38,017 bases of DNA from Amycolatopsis anabasis (GTDB lineage Bacteria; Actinomycetota; Actinomycetes; Mycobacteriales; Pseudonocardiaceae): the NCBI RefSeq assembly GCF_009765355.1, contig NZ_VTHK01000074.1, forward strand, positions 1 to 38,017. The letters run 5' to 3'. Positions within the stretch are counted from its first letter, which is position 1. Every line of letters begins with the position of its first letter. Under the pieces are notes generated by a model. It had not been told where the DNA came from, did no database searches, and worked only from the letters and a program-made list of their open reading frames with translations. This document shows, in pieces, positions 1 to 8,616 of the stretch. Position numbers and translations under genes: made by a program.

Positions 1-439
1 TGACAAGCCTGGTCGCCTGACCCCAGTAACGAGTCTCTACCGAACCCGGGGCGGTTCATCCACATCGTGGGTTGGTTCACGCACGAAGGGGGTGTCGACC
101 ACGTGCCCCCTGCTCCAGCCCGGTGCGAAAGCTCCGTACGTGTTCGTCAACGACGTTCGGCTGCGTACACCTGATCGGCTTCTCCGCTTACTCAAGCCAG
201 CTTCCGGCGGTCCGTGACAAGGAACTGCGGGCCAACCAGATGAGTCTCGCGGCGGTGATCTGCTGGCCCGGGCGGCGAACGTTGAGCTGCCCGATGTCCG
301 GCCGTACACATGCGAAGGCTGGTAAGCGCGGGAAAGCCAGCTCAACCCGAGCTGGGGACTGTTCCAAGATCGGTGCTTTCGGCCCGGCACCAATGTAAGA
401 CGAATTTGTCGAGTGGGATCGGGGGCTCGCCGGTTCCTC

Positions 440-766
440 GGCTCTATGTAGCTGGCAATGGGGTTGTTGGGCCGACAGCGTGCAACCGAGTTTGGGGAGG
501 AGACGGCGGGCCTGCTTCTCACGAGGGCACAGCCCGGCGTGTTCGACTACCGCGCGTGGGCTGTCGAAGCGGGTCAGGTCCCCGGTTTCGGCCAGGATCG
601 CTGCCACGCCAACGGCCGACACTCCGGGGATGGTGGTGACCAGGCTGGTGAGATTGAGCTGGTCGAGGACGTCGGCCATGCGGGCCTCCACTTCGGACAG
701 TCGGCGTCTCGCGGCGTGCCAGTCGGCGAGCACGAAGCAAGCCCGTTCGAGCGCACCGGCCCGTCA
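440..766 (-). pseudogene. IS110-family transposase fragment (C-terminal domain)
   Basis: The minus strand reads the C-terminal transposase domain of IS110/IS116/IS902 elements. It has the ERACFVLADW lead-in, then the helix-hairpin-helix-like stretch TTIPGVSAVGVAAILAETG and RFDSPRAVVEHAGLCPRE (to about 517). The frame is then lost: after CPRE the reading becomes nonsense, and PNNPIAS, the expected next block, appears in another frame. The N-terminal RuvC-like DEDD domain is absent. The fragment abuts the IS256 remnant at about 766-770, so one element was broken by the other or both by a deletion. It is not functional. From 1 to 440 I see no further supportable coding sequence, only probable decay of the same element. 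Confidence 0.75.
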
Positions 767-769
767 AGG

Positions 770-1214
770 TGGTCGCCGAGATCTCCCCGGTCGTCATCCC
801 TTACGAATACAGCGACAGCACGATCTCATCCACATCGGTGAGCCGGCGTTGCCACTTCTTCACAATCTGTGGTTCGAACGTGCTCTCCCGCTCCCGCGGA
901 ACGTTGATCTCAACCTCGCCAGCGGCATCCGGAACCACCGTTTTCGATCGGGTGCCGTTCCGCACGTTCGATGATTCCCGGTCCGGCTCGGCCTGGTTCT
1001 TCTCGTGCCCGAGGTGCTCGGTCATCTCCTCATTGAGAGCAGTTTCCAGCACGCTCTTGGTGAACAACTTCAGCAGACCGTCCGGGCCGGTCAACGCCAG
1101 ACCCCGCGCCTTGGCCTCGGCCACCATCGCCACCGCAGCCGCCTGCTCCGCCGACAGCTCCCGGCCCGTCTTGGACTCACTCTCGCGTGGACTCACAAGC
1201 TCGAATGTCATCAC
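770..1214 (-). pseudogene. IS256/mutator-family transposase, N-terminal fragment
   Basis: About 137 residues match the N-terminus of IS256-type (Mutator) transposases: a variable head, then KLFTKSVLETALNEEMTEHLG, NVRNGTRSKTV, a GEVEINVPRERESTFEPQIV block and DVDEIVLSLYS. In intact members the protein continues past LSLY(A/S)xG into the DDE domain. Here a TAA codon interrupts at 801, and the next residues, GMTTGEISA, resume in frame for about 9 codons before the sequence becomes IS110. The catalytic DDE core is missing, so the element is dead. The start is GTG at 1214 (reverse strand), though a longer N-terminus cannot be excluded. Confidence 0.75.
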
Positions 1215-1474
1215 TCACAGTGCAGCCCGGCGGTGAGCACTGTGGCAGGTAAGGCGAAGGCGGCGGCAAACAGCCACACGGGTGTCCCATCCAGCACGGT
1301 GCCCCCTCGAAGAGGTAGGTCACCGCCGAAGAGCGCTGGAGCAGTTTTCCGGGCACGTGTGAGCGACCGTCATACAGAGGACTTTGCTTGCTCGGTCCCC
1401 GGGCCGTCTGCTCCACTGAGGCTAGCCAAGCGTGATCGGATGATTACGCGCAACAATCAGGGGAGGAATGTGCC
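1215..1474. other. Gene-poor stretch between IS remnant and small gene
   Basis: No convincing coding region in either strand. It probably holds the outer end of the IS256 remnant and the promoter of the 1475 gene. I could not identify terminal inverted repeats. Confidence 0.4.
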
Positions 1475-1654
1475 ATGCCTGACAACGGTCTCGGCAGCGT
1501 GCTTGGAAGTCTCACCGGCCCTACGGGCGGTCTCCTTGGCAGTCTTCTTGACTCGATTTCGAACGCCAAAGTGGGCAACCCCATCACCCAGACGATGAAG
1601 GACCAAGCCGCACAAGTTCAGAACGAGCTGAAGTCGACCAGGGGATCATCCTGA
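1475..1654 (+). CDS. Small Gly/Leu-rich protein (59 aa)
   Basis: I do not recognise the function. The ATG at 1475 follows a good ribosome-binding site (GGGGAGGAA, about 8 nt upstream). The 59-residue product has a Gly/Leu/Ser-rich first half with spaced LGSxxG repeats (GSVLGSLTGPTGGLLGSLLD), followed by a polar half rich in Gln, Asn and Lys (ITQTMKDQAAQVQNEL) that could form an amphipathic helix. There is no signal peptide and no cysteine. Small Gly/Leu-rich proteins of this kind are common in actinomycetes but mostly uncharacterised. It stands alone between transposon debris and a truncated AraC gene. The strong RBS and ordered composition argue for a real gene; homology is untested. Confidence 0.55.
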   Translation: MPDNGLGSVLGSLTGPTGGLLGSLLDSISNAKVGNPITQTMKDQAAQVQNELKSTRGSS

Positions 1655-1967
1655 GCCGCCCCTGTTGGCCGCACCGGCTCGAGGCGGCGCGGCCGCCGCG
1701 GGAACATCCGGGCGCCTGGGTGTGTTGAACCGTGTGGTCGACGCGTCGCCGTGTCCCCCGGGCCTCACCCTTTGCCCTCGCGGAATTCCAGTACGGCTGG
1801 AGCCGCGTTGCGCCACACGCCGAGAGGCGACCCGGCGCGTCGACCCCGTCTTGGTTGACCAGCAGGCAACGCACTGCGGGACATTCCCACTAGCTAGGCG
1901 CGTTAGTCATGATCACGCTCCAGGTGCTGTAGCCGCGAGGGTCGTGCTCAGTCGATCAGCCATGCAT
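1655..1967. other. Gene-poor stretch with CTAGCTA-like motifs
   Basis: No supportable gene. Near its right end and just beyond it (1890-2000) are several related AT-rich motifs: ACTAGCTAGG, TTAGCCATCC and TTAGCTAGCCATGC. They could be operator half-sites of a lost regulator, but I cannot assign them. Confidence 0.3.
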
Positions 1968-2252
1968 TTAGCCATCCGTGAAATTAGCTAGCCATGCAAC
2001 TAGGGCCGGTGGCGTCCTGCTCGTCGGGGTGATGCCGCGGTCACGGAACCCGGCCATGGAGACACCGGGCGCGCGGCTGGGCCGGTTCGGGCAGGTGATG
2101 TCCCACAACACCGCGTCGTCCCGTTCAGGCAGGTCCCGTTCGGACAAGCCGGGCCCCATTCCGCCCTGCCACGCACGCCGGTCGGAACATTTGTCCAAGC
2201 CACCGGCACGCACCGGCGGTGACAGTGCACGCATGACGGTTTCCAACGACAA
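1968..2252 (-). pseudogene. Truncated AraC-type regulator, N-terminal fragment
   Basis: The minus strand encodes a segment running through ERDDAVLWDITCPNRPSRAP and GVSMAGFRDRG. This resembles the N-terminus of actinobacterial AraC-family regulators, in which a WD(V/I)xRPxxPSRxPGVxMAGFRDR block opens the sensor domain. The natural start is probably the ATG at 2159 rather than 2252. After the MAGFRDRG block the sequence stops resembling the family and ends within about 25 residues, so the rest of the sensor domain and the two HTH motifs are missing. It is divergent from the hydrolase pseudogene at 2233, suggesting a former regulator/target pair. The family call rests on recalled motifs, not on a search. 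Confidence 0.45.
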
Positions 2253-2925
2253 AGCCCTGCACAGCGGCGGGATTCACGTGTGTCGGGACGGCCCGCGTGA
2301 CGCCCCAGCACTCCTGCTCATCCACGGGACGGCCGCGCCGGCCAGCTGGTGGGACCCGATGGTTCCGCTGTTGACCGGGTCCCATCGCGTCATCCGGATC
2401 GACCTTCTCGGGTGCGGCCAGTCGACCGAACCGGACGGCGCGAGCTATGCGGTCCCGGACCAGGCACGCCGGGTCGGCGCGGCACTGGACGGGCTTGGCG
2501 TCGAACACGTCATCGTCGTCGGCCACTCCAGTGGTGGGGCGTTCGCCACCGCCCTCGCCGAGCAACGACCCGGCTTGGTGACCGCGCTCGTACTCATCAG
2601 CACCGGACCCGACATGGCCGCCTACATCGCGAAGGAGGTCCCCATCCGGGCGGCATCGTGGGCGGATCTGACCGACGACCAGATCCGCCAGGCCATGAGC
2701 GACGGATTCCGCCCCGGCTTCGAGATCCCCCAATCGTACGTGGACCAGTTCCGCGCCATCGACTTCTCCGTGTTCAGCGCGGTGGCGCCCGTCCTCCGCC
2801 GGCGACTACCGCGCTGTTCCCGGCGCGACAGTTGAGATGCGCCCGGTGTCGGGCATTCGCCCAACCTCGAGGATCCGGCGCGTACCGCCGTGCCCCTCTT
2901 GGCCTTCACCGGCGACATCCATTTT
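2233..2925 (+). pseudogene. Alpha/beta-hydrolase, internally deleted and frameshifted
   Basis: From the ATG at 2233 the protein has the alpha/beta-hydrolase core: LLLIHGTAAPASWW (oxyanion HG motif), RVIRIDLLGCGQS, and the nucleophile elbow VGHSSGGA with Ser. The frame runs through the cap region to FSVFSAVAP at about 2790 and then turns into basic nonsense ending at 2835. The family's C-terminal block is still visible in other frames: VPGATVEM, then GHSPNLEDPARTA with the catalytic His around 2853-2890. The stretch normally carrying the catalytic acid, roughly 60 residues, is missing. So there is an internal deletion plus frameshifts, and the catalytic triad cannot be assembled. The next 200 bp to the monooxygenase contain no gene. 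Confidence 0.8.
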
Positions 2926-3120
2926 GTCTTCTGGGTTAGGGGAATCCGTGGCTGCCCCGGTCTTTCGTGGCCCGCTCAGTCTGGTGCGGGCCGTCAACGA
3001 ACTGCGCAACAGGCCGAAGTGATCGCGAGTGGCCAAGGCCCGGGCTGTGTGGGACCGGCCGCGTTCTCGACGGCCATGAACAACTGGCACCTACTTAGCG
3101 TTAAATCAGGAGGAATGCTC

Positions 3121-4368
3121 GTGCAAATTCTCATCTCCGGCGCCAGCGTCGCTGGCCCGGTACTGGCGTACTGGCTCACCAGACACGGCTTCTCCGTCAC
3201 CGTCGTCGAGCGCGCGCCGGCTCTGCGCAAGACCGGCGGCCACGCGGTCGACCTGTACCAGCCCGCGATGAACATCTCGGAGAAGATGGGCGTACTTCCC
3301 CGCATCGAGGAGCGGGCCACTGGCGCGAACCGGATGACCCTGTACCGGGAGGGCACGCGACGTCCCGTCCGGGTAGATCTCTCCAAGATCTTCCGCGCCA
3401 CCTCCGGCCGGCACGTCGAGATCATGCGCGACGACCTGAGCGAGATCTACTACGACGCCGCACGCGACGACGTGGAGTACGTTTTCGGCGACTCGATCAC
3501 CGCGATCTCACCCGACGGCGAGGTGCGGTTCGAGAACTCCACGCCGCGCCGCTTCGACCTCGTCGTCGGCGCGGACGGGCTGCACTCCAACGTGCGCCGC
3601 CTCGTCTTCGGCGACGAATCCCGCTTCAGCGCCTTCATCGGGGCGTACCTCGGGGTGCTGCCCCTGCCCAACACCTCCGGGCTCGACGGCGAACTCCTCA
3701 TCCACGTCGGCATCGGCCGCACTGCCGGCATCTACGGCGCGCGGCACCTCGACGAGGCACGAGCGTTGTTCCTGTTCCGGAGCGAGCGCGAACTCGACTA
3801 CCACCACCGCGACGTACCCCGGCAGAAGAAGCTGCTGCGCGGTAGGTTCGTCGGCCTTCATCCCGACGTGGATCGCTGGCTGGAGGAGTTGGAGCGCACC
3901 TCGACGTTCTACTTCGACTCCATCACCCAGCTCCGCATGGACACCTGGTCGCGCGGACGGGTGACGCTCGTCGGCGACGCGGGCTACTGCCCCGGACCGG
4001 CCGTCGGCGGCAGCACCACCCTGGGCATCGTCGGCGCATACGTTCTCGCCGGGGAGCTGGCGCGAGCGGGCGGCGACCACGAGCGCGCCTTCCTCGCCTA
4101 CGAGCGCGCGATGGCCGAGCACGTGCGCGGGAGCCGCACGGCCGCGCTGAGCGCGGCGAAGACCCTGATCCCCATGTCCCGCCTCGGCGTACAGGGACTG
4201 GCGCACGGCGCCCGCCTGATCTCCGCCCTGCCCGCCGGGCCCAGCCGCGCCCTCCTCCGCCTCACCACCAAGACCGCACGTGTCCACAACTCCATGACAG
4301 TCGACGACTACCCGCCGAACGGCTGCGCCGACCCGGCGACGGCGACGGCAGAGCTTGATGCGTCGTGA
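3121..4368 (+). CDS. FAD-dependent aromatic-type monooxygenase (PHBH fold)
   Basis: A 415-aa flavoprotein of the p-hydroxybenzoate-hydroxylase class, which uses NAD(P)H and O2 to hydroxylate or oxidise a substrate. The GTG at 3121 is preferred because AGGAGG lies 7-8 nt before it; the ATG at 3115 is too close. Motifs: a Rossmann FAD loop, ILISGASVAGPVLAYWL (residues 3-19, GxSxxG variant), with Glu at the end of the second strand (VVER); the DG motif VVGADGLHSNVRR near residue 155; and the GD motif VTLVGDAGYCPGPAVGG near residue 281. The length is normal. Several relatives act on tetracycline-type or polyketide substrates, but the substrate is not deducible. It is the only intact gene in a decayed neighbourhood and no partner is adjacent. 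Confidence 0.9.
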   Translation: MQILISGASVAGPVLAYWLTRHGFSVTVVERAPALRKTGGHAVDLYQPAMNISEKMGVLPRIEERATGANRMTLYREGTRRPVRVDLSKIFRATSGRHVEIMRDDLSEIYYDAARDDVEYVFGDSITAISPDGEVRFENSTPRRFDLVVGADGLHSNVRRLVFGDESRFSAFIGAYLGVLPLPNTSGLDGELLIHVGIGRTAGIYGARHLDEARALFLFRSERELDYHHRDVPRQKKLLRGRFVGLHPDVDRWLEELERTSTFYFDSITQLRMDTWSRGRVTLVGDAGYCPGPAVGGSTTLGIVGAYVLAGELARAGGDHERAFLAYERAMAEHVRGSRTAALSAAKTLIPMSRLGVQGLAHGARLISALPAGPSRALLRLTTKTARVHNSMTVDDYPPNGCADPATATAELDAS

Positions 4369-4384
4369 TTGATCCGGTCGCTGC

Positions 4385-4555
4385 TGATGGGTGGTGCGGT
4401 AGTTGTCGCGTTCCCGGCGAATCTCGTTCAGGCGTCGGGTCAGGTCGTTGGGCGAGGGTGACGATGCCGAGGTTTCCGGAGGAGCGGACCGGTTCTCCGG
4501 CGAACAGCCGGGCCATGGCCTGGGTGATCGCCTCACGTTCGATGTGGCTGTCCAC
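4385..4555 (-). pseudogene. DUF6262/TnpC-like remnant
   Basis: The GTG at 4555 follows GGAAGGAG. The first ~37 residues (ITQAMARLFAGEPVRSSGNL, then GIVTLAQ) resemble DUF6262-type proteins that accompany Tn554-like site-specific recombinases and carry a small HTH. The frame breaks near 4445. Family-like C-terminal coiled-coil text (DLTRRLNEIRRERDNYRTTH) continues in the neighbouring frame to about 4385. About 100 residues of the middle are missing. It directly follows the recombinase remnant, as in intact Tn554-like modules. Confidence 0.5.
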
Positions 4556-4812
4556 GGCCTCTCCTTCCGCTGCCGGTGATGCGTGTCTTCTCGTGGCTTT
4601 CGACCATCGCCTCCAGGACTCGGACTCGCTGCTGCAGCCGGTCGGCCAGCGGGATGGCGGTGAGCGGGTCGTCAGCCTCGGCGTGCAGCCGGGCGATCTC
4701 AGCGCGAGCGTCGGTGGTGCGTTTGTCGGTGCGGGCGATGTTGGCGCAGGCGGGGTTGCAGCGGTCCAGGCTGGGTGCGGTGGTCAGCCCGGCGTACCCC
4801 GGCTCCGACTGT
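4541..4812 (-). pseudogene. Site-specific recombinase, C-terminal remnant
   Basis: The minus strand reads about 90 residues: APSLDRCNPACANIARTDKR, then a helical region ending LQQRVRVLEAMVESHEKTR. The CxxxC pattern with NIARTD and the terminal coiled coil match the tail of large site-specific recombinases that precede DUF6262 genes in mobile elements. The catalytic Arg/His/Tyr domain is absent. Upstream, at 4812-4835, the frame joins a different short reading frame (MNLDSRSRGTPG) that has its own ribosome-binding site and promoter, so the remnant is fused by deletion to another gene's start region. Confidence 0.5.
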
Positions 4813-4851
4813 CAAGGTTCATTGGCTGCCTCCAGGGCCCTGCCGCAAAGT

Positions 4852-4867
4852 CGCTACATGTGTAGCG
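4852..4867. promoter_or_regulatory. Operator copy 1: CGCTACATGTGTAGCG
   Basis: A near-perfect 16-bp palindrome 10 bp past the stop of the AAA ATPase gene. Read on the minus strand it sits in a promoter-like context almost the same as that before the P450 gene: GCGATGATAAC, then the palindrome, then ACTTTGCGG, then GGAGG and an ATG at about 4823. It is the second copy of the site at 8580-8593 and probably controlled a leftward gene now deleted. The likely binder is the TetR protein encoded at 9976, by inference. Confidence 0.6.
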
Positions 4868-4877
4868 GATCGCGTTA

Positions 4878-7808
4878 TCATCGCAACACCCAGTCCATCG
4901 GCGTTGCGGGACGGTACCGGCAGGTGCTCCCGGTGGTGACCGATGCGCGCAGGTGCTCGGCCAGCGCCGGGTGCCGCTGGTCGATCCGGCGCAGGGCGGC
5001 GTGGATTCGGCCGCTGACCGCCTTGCGGGCCCGTTCGGTCTGGTCGCCGAGGCGGCGGGGCCGGTGCGCGAGCCCCGCGGCGGTGCGGAGTTCGTTCAGT
5101 AACGCGTCCCGTTCGCGATCGAGTTCGGCCACGCGTGCGTCGTCGCCGAGGTCGGTGGCGCGGGCGGTCTCCTCGTCGAGTTGGCCGAGCCGGTGGCGAT
5201 AGCGGATTTCGGCCTCCCGGTCGAGCACGGGGTCGCCGCCGAAGCTGCGGGCCGCGACCACGACCGCGCCGCCTTCCGGGTTCAACAGCGCTACGGCGGG
5301 CACGTCGTGTCCCGCGCACTGGAGCAGCAGGTGCAGGTCTCGCAGGCCCTTGGCGTCGGCAAGGTGCACGGTGTGACCGGCGAACCGAATGGTCCACACC
5401 TCATCGTCGAGCCGGAACTCGTTTCCGGACGGCGGCGGTGCGGCGGTGCAACCTCTGGGCCGCAGGTTGCCGGCTCGCTCTGCGGCCTGGGTCATGCCGA
5501 CCGCGTCCGCGTCGCGGCGCACGCCGTCGAGCAGGGTGGTCACCGCGGTGTCGTCGGCGGAGCCCGCGCCGGCGGTCATGGCTTCGGCCAGTCCCAACCG
5601 TGCCTCGATCGACCACGGTCGCGCCTGCAGCCGCTCGGCGGCCCGCCAGGCCGCGGTGAACCCACTGATCGCGTCGTCCCATCGTTGCTGGGCGGCGTCG
5701 AGTACCGCGAGCCAGTACACCATCGGGCCGTCCACCGTCGCCCCCGCGGTGACCGCCCACTGCCCGCGATACGGCTCGATCGCGGCCCTGGCCTGCTCGC
5801 ACCACCCCGGATCGCGGGTGGTCGCCGCGGCCTGGGCCCGCGCCCTCAACCACAGCGGCACGAACAGGCCAGGCAGTTCGGGATGGTGGGCCGGGGTGTC
5901 GGCGAGCACCCGCCGTGCCTCGTCGAGCCCGCCGCGTGCGGCGGCCGTGCAGGCGGCGACAAGCTCGGGACACGGGTGATCCGCTCGCATGATTCCCGCC
6001 AGCACCGTGTCGGCCTCGTCGATGCGGCCCTGGGTCAGCTCCACCGCCCACAGCAGGTGACGCGCCACGCTCGCGCTGTCGGCATAGGGCGGGTCGAGGG
6101 CGCCGAGTTCGGCGATGAGCGCGCGTGCCTCGGCGAAGTCGCCCCGCAGGGTGGCGAAGGTCGTCCGGCTCCAGCACGTTTCGAAGCGCAGAGGGGAAGG
6201 CTCCGGGCTCGTGGCCAGTGTCGCGAAGGCGTCGAACTCGGCGAGGCACTGCGGATCGTCGAGTTCGAGCAGGGCGGTCATCCGTAGCCTTGTCGCCCGG
6301 AAGTCCAGTTCGCGATCGGCGGTGCGCAGCGCGATCTCGCTCAGGTCGTCCGTGATCGCGAGCCGTTCCCGCGCGGTGCCCGGTCCCAGGATGGTGTCGT
6401 GGCGGCTGAGCAGGCTCAGCTGGAGTGCCGTGTCGTCGTTGTCGCGCCGGGCCATCGTCGCGGCGCGTGCGCTGATCTCCGCCGCCGCGCGGTCGAAGGA
6501 CATCGCGGGACCGGCGGCTGCGCGGACGAGCCGTCGATGCGCCTCGTCGACGACGCCGGTGGTGAACCGTTCCCTTCTGGTGGGATGGCTCAGCCCGTAC
6601 AAGGTGAGCGCGGTGCGCGCCAGCAGGTCGTCGTCCTGGAGTTCGCGGGCGAGCGCGACGACCGTGGCGAAGGTGTGCCGCCCGTCAGCCTGCCGGCGGG
6701 CGTAGTGCTGGGCCTTGCCGAGGTCGAGGTGGACGAGCGCGTGTCGGCGCCGCTGGCCGGTGGGCAGGAGCTGCAGCGCTCGCCGGAGATACCCGGCCGC
6801 GGCGGGCCTGCCCATCGTCGCGCGGGCGGCCGTCAGCAGGTAGTCCACGCCGGTCTCGTCCAGCGAGTCGTACAGCAGCTCGCGAACGAAGCCGTGCACG
6901 AAGACGAACCGGTTGGCTTCGCGCGGCGCCAGGAGCCGCAGCGCCACGGCGTGGTCGAGCAGCCGGCCGGCCCGCTCGCCGGACACCGCCAGCGTGGCCA
7001 CCAGCAGTCGCCGGTCGAACTCCCTGCCGAGGACGGCGGCCGCGGTGAGCAGTTCCAGCACCTCGGGTGGAACCCGGGAAAGCCGGTGCGACAGCGCGGC
7101 ACGCACGGCGGGCGTGATGTGCGGGTCGGACGGTGCCGCCCGCGCCGTCTGCACCACGAAGAACGGGTTACCGCCGGTGCGGCGATGCAGCCGCGCGGCG
7201 GCCTCCGGCGACGGCCGCGTGCCGGTCGCACGTGCCATGAGGATGGCGACTTCGGCCGGTTCGTGACCGGTCAGGGTCAGCGCGGTCGCCTGTTCCCGCA
7301 CGGACAGCAAGCCCGCTCGCAACGGATGCTGGGCTGACTCGACCTCGACATCCCGGTAGGTGCCCAGCACCAGCAGGGGTTCGCGCCCGGCGTGCCGGGA
7401 GATGAACTCCAGCAACCTGATCGACGCTGGGTCGGCCCGGTGCAGATCTTCCAGCACGAGCACGAGGGGACGCTCCCGGCCGGCGGCCACCAGCACGCTC
7501 ATGACAGCGTCGTACAGCCGGAATCCGTGCTCGCCGTCCAACGCAGGCGAGTGCGGCGTCAGCTCGCGCAACACCTGCGTCCAGGGCCAGTGGTCCGGGG
7601 CGCCCTCGCCGTCCCAGCAGGCGCCGCCGAGCACCCGGGCGCCCGCGTGCTCGGCGCCCGTAGCGACCGCGTTGATCAGCGTCGTCTTGCCGATCCCGGC
7701 CTCACCCGCGACGAGCGCCACGCCACCACGGCCGGCGAGGCACCGGTCGACCTCCTCGCGCAGCAGGCGAAGCGGATGCTCCCTGCCGATCAGCACAGCC
7801 GGTCCCAC
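4878..7808 (-). CDS. Large AAA ATPase transcriptional-regulator-like protein (976 aa)
   Basis: An AfsR/LuxR-type STAND-like ATPase without a recognisable LuxR HTH. Domains: an IGRE entry motif at 7-10, Walker A VAGEAGIGKTT (33-43), Walker B-like LVLVLEDLHRAD (about 113-124) and an RTGGNPFFV sensor block. A long helical-repeat middle follows (about 330-770), then a C-terminal domain opening with EVWTIRFAGHTVHLADAKGL and closing with LGDQTERARKAVSGRIHAAL. The latter is a recurring C-terminal module in actinobacterial ATPases and probably a DNA- or partner-binding winged fold. It starts at GTG 7808 without a strong RBS and is divergent from the lipoprotein gene 105 bp away. It is likely an ATP-dependent regulator of the adjoining P450 block; its direct target is inferred only. 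Confidence 0.85.
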   Translation of the reverse strand: MGPAVLIGREHPLRLLREEVDRCLAGRGGVALVAGEAGIGKTTLINAVATGAEHAGARVLGGACWDGEGAPDHWPWTQVLRELTPHSPALDGEHGFRLYDAVMSVLVAAGRERPLVLVLEDLHRADPASIRLLEFISRHAGREPLLVLGTYRDVEVESAQHPLRAGLLSVREQATALTLTGHEPAEVAILMARATGTRPSPEAAARLHRRTGGNPFFVVQTARAAPSDPHITPAVRAALSHRLSRVPPEVLELLTAAAVLGREFDRRLLVATLAVSGERAGRLLDHAVALRLLAPREANRFVFVHGFVRELLYDSLDETGVDYLLTAARATMGRPAAAGYLRRALQLLPTGQRRRHALVHLDLGKAQHYARRQADGRHTFATVVALARELQDDDLLARTALTLYGLSHPTRRERFTTGVVDEAHRRLVRAAAGPAMSFDRAAAEISARAATMARRDNDDTALQLSLLSRHDTILGPGTARERLAITDDLSEIALRTADRELDFRATRLRMTALLELDDPQCLAEFDAFATLATSPEPSPLRFETCWSRTTFATLRGDFAEARALIAELGALDPPYADSASVARHLLWAVELTQGRIDEADTVLAGIMRADHPCPELVAACTAAARGGLDEARRVLADTPAHHPELPGLFVPLWLRARAQAAATTRDPGWCEQARAAIEPYRGQWAVTAGATVDGPMVYWLAVLDAAQQRWDDAISGFTAAWRAAERLQARPWSIEARLGLAEAMTAGAGSADDTAVTTLLDGVRRDADAVGMTQAAERAGNLRPRGCTAAPPPSGNEFRLDDEVWTIRFAGHTVHLADAKGLRDLHLLLQCAGHDVPAVALLNPEGGAVVVAARSFGGDPVLDREAEIRYRHRLGQLDEETARATDLGDDARVAELDRERDALLNELRTAAGLAHRPRRLGDQTERARKAVSGRIHAALRRIDQRHPALAEHLRASVTTGSTCRYRPATPMDWVLR

Positions 7809-7913
7809 GACGGCGATTGCCGTTCATCGGCCCCGCGTGGCCGGTCGTGGCGGGTGCCAGATCGGAACTGGCGCCGAGAGGGTGCAGCGTCCACGAGAGA
7901 AGAGGAGTACCCG

Positions 7914-8453
7914 GTGCAGCCAGTCACCTCGGAGCCGGGCAGGAGCCGCTCGGGCTTTCGTCTTGTGCTCGGCCTGTTCGCGCTCGGCCTGACCATGGTC
8001 ACCGCGTGCGGCGACGACAGCACCGCGCAGGACAGCAGAGCCGACGACGAGACCGCGCTCGCGAAACTCGACGAACGACAGGCCGAAGCGTGGGCGAAGG
8101 GAGACGGCACGGCATGGGCCGCCACCTTCACCGAGGACGCCGATTTCGTCGACTGGATGGGAGGTCACCTCCACGGAAGGGCGACGATCGCGGAAAGTTT
8201 CCAGCAGGGATTCGACACGTTCATGAAGGGAACACGCTGGTCCACACCGGAGAAGCGGACCGTCCGGTTCGTCACGCCGGACGTCGCCCTGATCATCACC
8301 AGCGGCATGTGCGTGCTTCAGCCCGATGCGCGGCAGTGCCGTGCCGAGGACCTGTCCATCCAGACCAGGGTAGCGGTCAAACGTGCCGGGAACTGGCTGT
8401 GCACGTCGTTCCACAACAGCCGGATCAGGACCGGCGGCGGCCCCGGCTCGTAG
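7914..8453 (+). CDS. SnoaL-like (SgcJ/EcaC type) lipoprotein
   Basis: A 179-aa protein starting at GTG 7914, 7 nt after AGAGGAG. Residues 1-32 form a lipoprotein signal: basic start, hydrophobic LVLGLFALGLTMVTA and the lipobox Cys in VTACGDD. The mature part is an NTF2-like/SnoaL domain of the SgcJ/EcaC type, with LDERQAEAWAKGDGTAWAAT, FTEDADFVDWMGGHLHGRAT and FVTPDVALIITSG. The fold forms a conical pocket used by cyclases, isomerases and binding proteins. The lipid anchor is unusual for this family, which is mostly cytoplasmic, and implies action on the outer face of the membrane. It lies between the divergent ATPase regulator and the P450; the substrate is unknown. Confidence 0.8.
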   Translation: MQPVTSEPGRSRSGFRLVLGLFALGLTMVTACGDDSTAQDSRADDETALAKLDERQAEAWAKGDGTAWAATFTEDADFVDWMGGHLHGRATIAESFQQGFDTFMKGTRWSTPEKRTVRFVTPDVALIITSGMCVLQPDARQCRAEDLSIQTRVAVKRAGNWLCTSFHNSRIRTGGGPGS

Positions 8454-8542
8454 TGGGCGACTTCGTCCAGAGTGGACAGTTCGGCGTACATGCCTGCTCC
8501 GTGTTCGGCGGGAAGATGGACATATGAACGAAGAACTGGTGC

Positions 8543-8593
8543 TTAGGCGTACCAGGAGGAGTGCGATATTATCGGGTTCGCTACAGGTGTAGC
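8543..8593 (+). promoter_or_regulatory. P450 promoter with GCTACA-N2-TGTAGC operator (copy 2)
   Basis: A candidate -35 TTAGGC (8543-8548) and -10 TATTAT (8567-8572), 18 bp apart, are followed at 8580-8593 by the 14-bp palindrome GCTACAGGTGTAGC. The palindrome covers the expected start of transcription, the usual position for TetR-type repression. The P450 RBS and ATG follow 14-24 bp later. A sister site with shared flanks lies at 4852-4867. Confidence 0.6.
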
Positions 8594-8616
8594 AACCTTG
8601 CGGGAGGTGGGTCCGA

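Noticed and set aside
5181..6287. Plus-strand ORFs opposite the AAA ATPase
   Set aside because: Shadow frames in high-GC DNA without start signals; the minus strand carries Walker motifs.
8524..8592. A 22-codon ORF with a weak RBS overlapping the P450 operator
   Set aside because: It lies in the promoter region upstream of the predicted transcription start, so it is unlikely to be on the mRNA.
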